From assembly GCA_002722295.1 (NCBI GenBank), contig PBLF01000004.1, positions 132,107 through 196,106 on the forward strand: a stretch of 64,000 bases of DNA, given 5' to 3'. Both the position numbers and the translations under genes were made by a program. The notes below the pieces were generated by a model. The model searched no databases, was not told the DNA's origin, and worked only from the letters and a program-made list of their open reading frames with translations. Shown here in pieces: positions 63,498 through 64,000 of the stretch (positions are counted from its first letter, which is position 1; each line of letters begins with the position of its first letter). This DNA comes from Stappia sp. (GTDB taxonomy: Bacteria > Pseudomonadota > Alphaproteobacteria > Rhizobiales > Stappiaceae).

Positions 63498-63670
63498 GTC
63501 ACCCCGGGCAAGGGCCGCAAGGCCCACGACCCGGGGCCCATTGGCAACCCCGGTGAGGGCGGAAAGGCCCCGGCGGACGCGGCGGGGGCGGGGCCTCGAT
63601 GCTTCGCCCTTGTGCGAGGACACGTGGATTGGGCCCCGGATCTCCACTTCGCTGCGTCCGGGGTGACGTC
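63498..63670. repeat. GC-rich intergenic repeat, copy 2, with terminal inverted repeats
   Basis: This is a complete copy bounded by GTCACCCCGG at the left and CCGGGGTGAC at the right, a perfect ten-base terminal inverted repeat. It matches copy 1 over almost its whole length with a few substitutions and small indels. The size and ends resemble a small non-autonomous mobile repeat; no target-site duplication is evident by eye. Confidence 0.8.
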
Positions 63671-63741
63671 TTTGGGGAGGCGAGGCAGCGCCCCTGACCA
63701 GCGATTGCGTCCGGGGTGATGGAGGGGACGCCACGCTCCTT

Positions 63742-63865
63742 GTCATCCCTGCGAAGGCAGGGATCCAGTATCCTCCGAAAGGTTTTGTGCCGCACCGGCA
63801 TTGCCCCTCGCACCCGACGGCGGCTACTGGATCCCGGTCTCCGGCTTTGCCGGAACCGGGATGAC
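63742..63865. repeat. Second repeat type with inverted ends
   Basis: The left end GTCATCCC, a mini-hairpin and GGGATCCAGTA are mirrored at the right end by TACTGGATCCC, a mini-hairpin and GGGATGAC. The 124-base unit could fold into a cruciform or a long RNA hairpin. Elements with such GGATCCAGTA ends are familiar as intergenic repeats in alphaproteobacterial genomes. Confidence 0.7.
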
Positions 63866-63902
63866 ACTTGGGGATTGCATCGGGGGATGCCTCCTCCTGG
63901 AC

Positions 63903-64000
63903 GTCACCCCGGGCAAGGGCCGAAGGCCCGCGACCCGGGGCCCATTGGCAACCCCGGCGAGGGCGGAAAGGCCCCGGCGGGCGCGGCGGGGGCGGGGCCT
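63903..64000. repeat. GC-rich intergenic repeat, copy 3, truncated by window edge
   Basis: It starts with the full GTCACCCCGG end and matches copies 1 and 2 through AAAGGCCCCGGCGGGC before the window stops. Confidence 0.8.

Larger units (their letters stand above)
63243..64000. other. Non-coding repeat-filled region at the right edge
   Basis: This 758-base stretch holds no supported gene. Open frames here only follow the repeats. It contains three copies of a GC-rich repeat of about 165-173 bases (the third cut by the window edge) and one different 124-base repeat with its own inverted ends, separated by short unique spacers. Confidence 0.75.

Noticed and set aside
63281..64000. CRISPR array
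   Set aside because: The repeats are about 170 bases long, few, irregularly spaced and interleaved with another element, unlike CRISPR repeats.

Overview
The window reads as chromosomal DNA of a high-GC (about two-thirds G+C by eye) marine or halotolerant alphaproteobacterium. The phn gene order, the NAGGN and ectoine clusters, the TRAP uronate operon and the short GC-rich intergenic repeats resemble Hyphomicrobiales such as Stappiaceae-like lineages. The genus cannot be fixed from sequence reading alone. I see no rRNA, tRNA, transposase, integrase or CRISPR array. Coding density is high and many genes overlap by 1, 4 or 8 bases.

Layout. (1) 1-10355, minus strand: a carbon-phosphorus lyase locus. 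It runs phnG-H-I-J-K-L, a hexapeptide acyltransferase, phnC-D-E-E and a DUF1045 gene cut by the left edge. The repressor gene phnF is divergent at 10603, translationally coupled to an NADPH-FMN reductase gene, with a clean inverted repeat as candidate operator between them. (2) 12025-18269: ectoine catabolism (doeA, doeX, doeC, doeD), with an ArgE-like M20 deacetylase where DoeB/EutE would normally sit. (3) 18501-23281: the N-acetylglutaminylglutamine amide osmolyte operon (asnO, ngg, M42 peptidase). (4) 23332-34207, minus strand: a compact nonribosomal peptide cluster. It holds MbtH, a type II thioesterase, a C-A-PCP-C-A-PCP synthetase without a thioesterase domain, an unrecognised coiled-coil protein, a flavin ornithine N-hydroxylase and a YqcI/YcgG-type haem N-oxygenase. 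(5) 34606: a D-threonine aldolase/D-serine dehydratase-like gene. (6) 35711-47721: hexuronate catabolism with a GntR regulator, uxaC, a TRAP transporter, a cupin, kduI, kduD, uxuB-like, uxuA, uxaA and an ArsR-type regulator. (7) 47781-52344: ectoine synthesis (MarR/EctR-like regulator, ectA, ectB, ectC, ask). (8) 52489-53618: a DUF2384/RES toxin-antitoxin pair. (9) 53596-63242: a LysR regulator, two DadA-like flavoprotein oxidases, a short-chain dehydrogenase and an oligopeptide-type ABC transporter. (10) 63243-64000: non-coding, filled by repeats with terminal inverted repeats.

How the genes fit together. The locus combines phosphonate-phosphorus scavenging, uronate use (plausibly algal polysaccharide breakdown products), both making and burning of ectoine, and a second compatible solute (NAGGN). 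The least explained part is the peptide cluster at 23-34 kb. It pairs two chemically different N-oxygenases with a dimodular synthetase. One adenylation code has no assignment I know of; the other is proline-like. No siderophore receptor or exporter is visible nearby.
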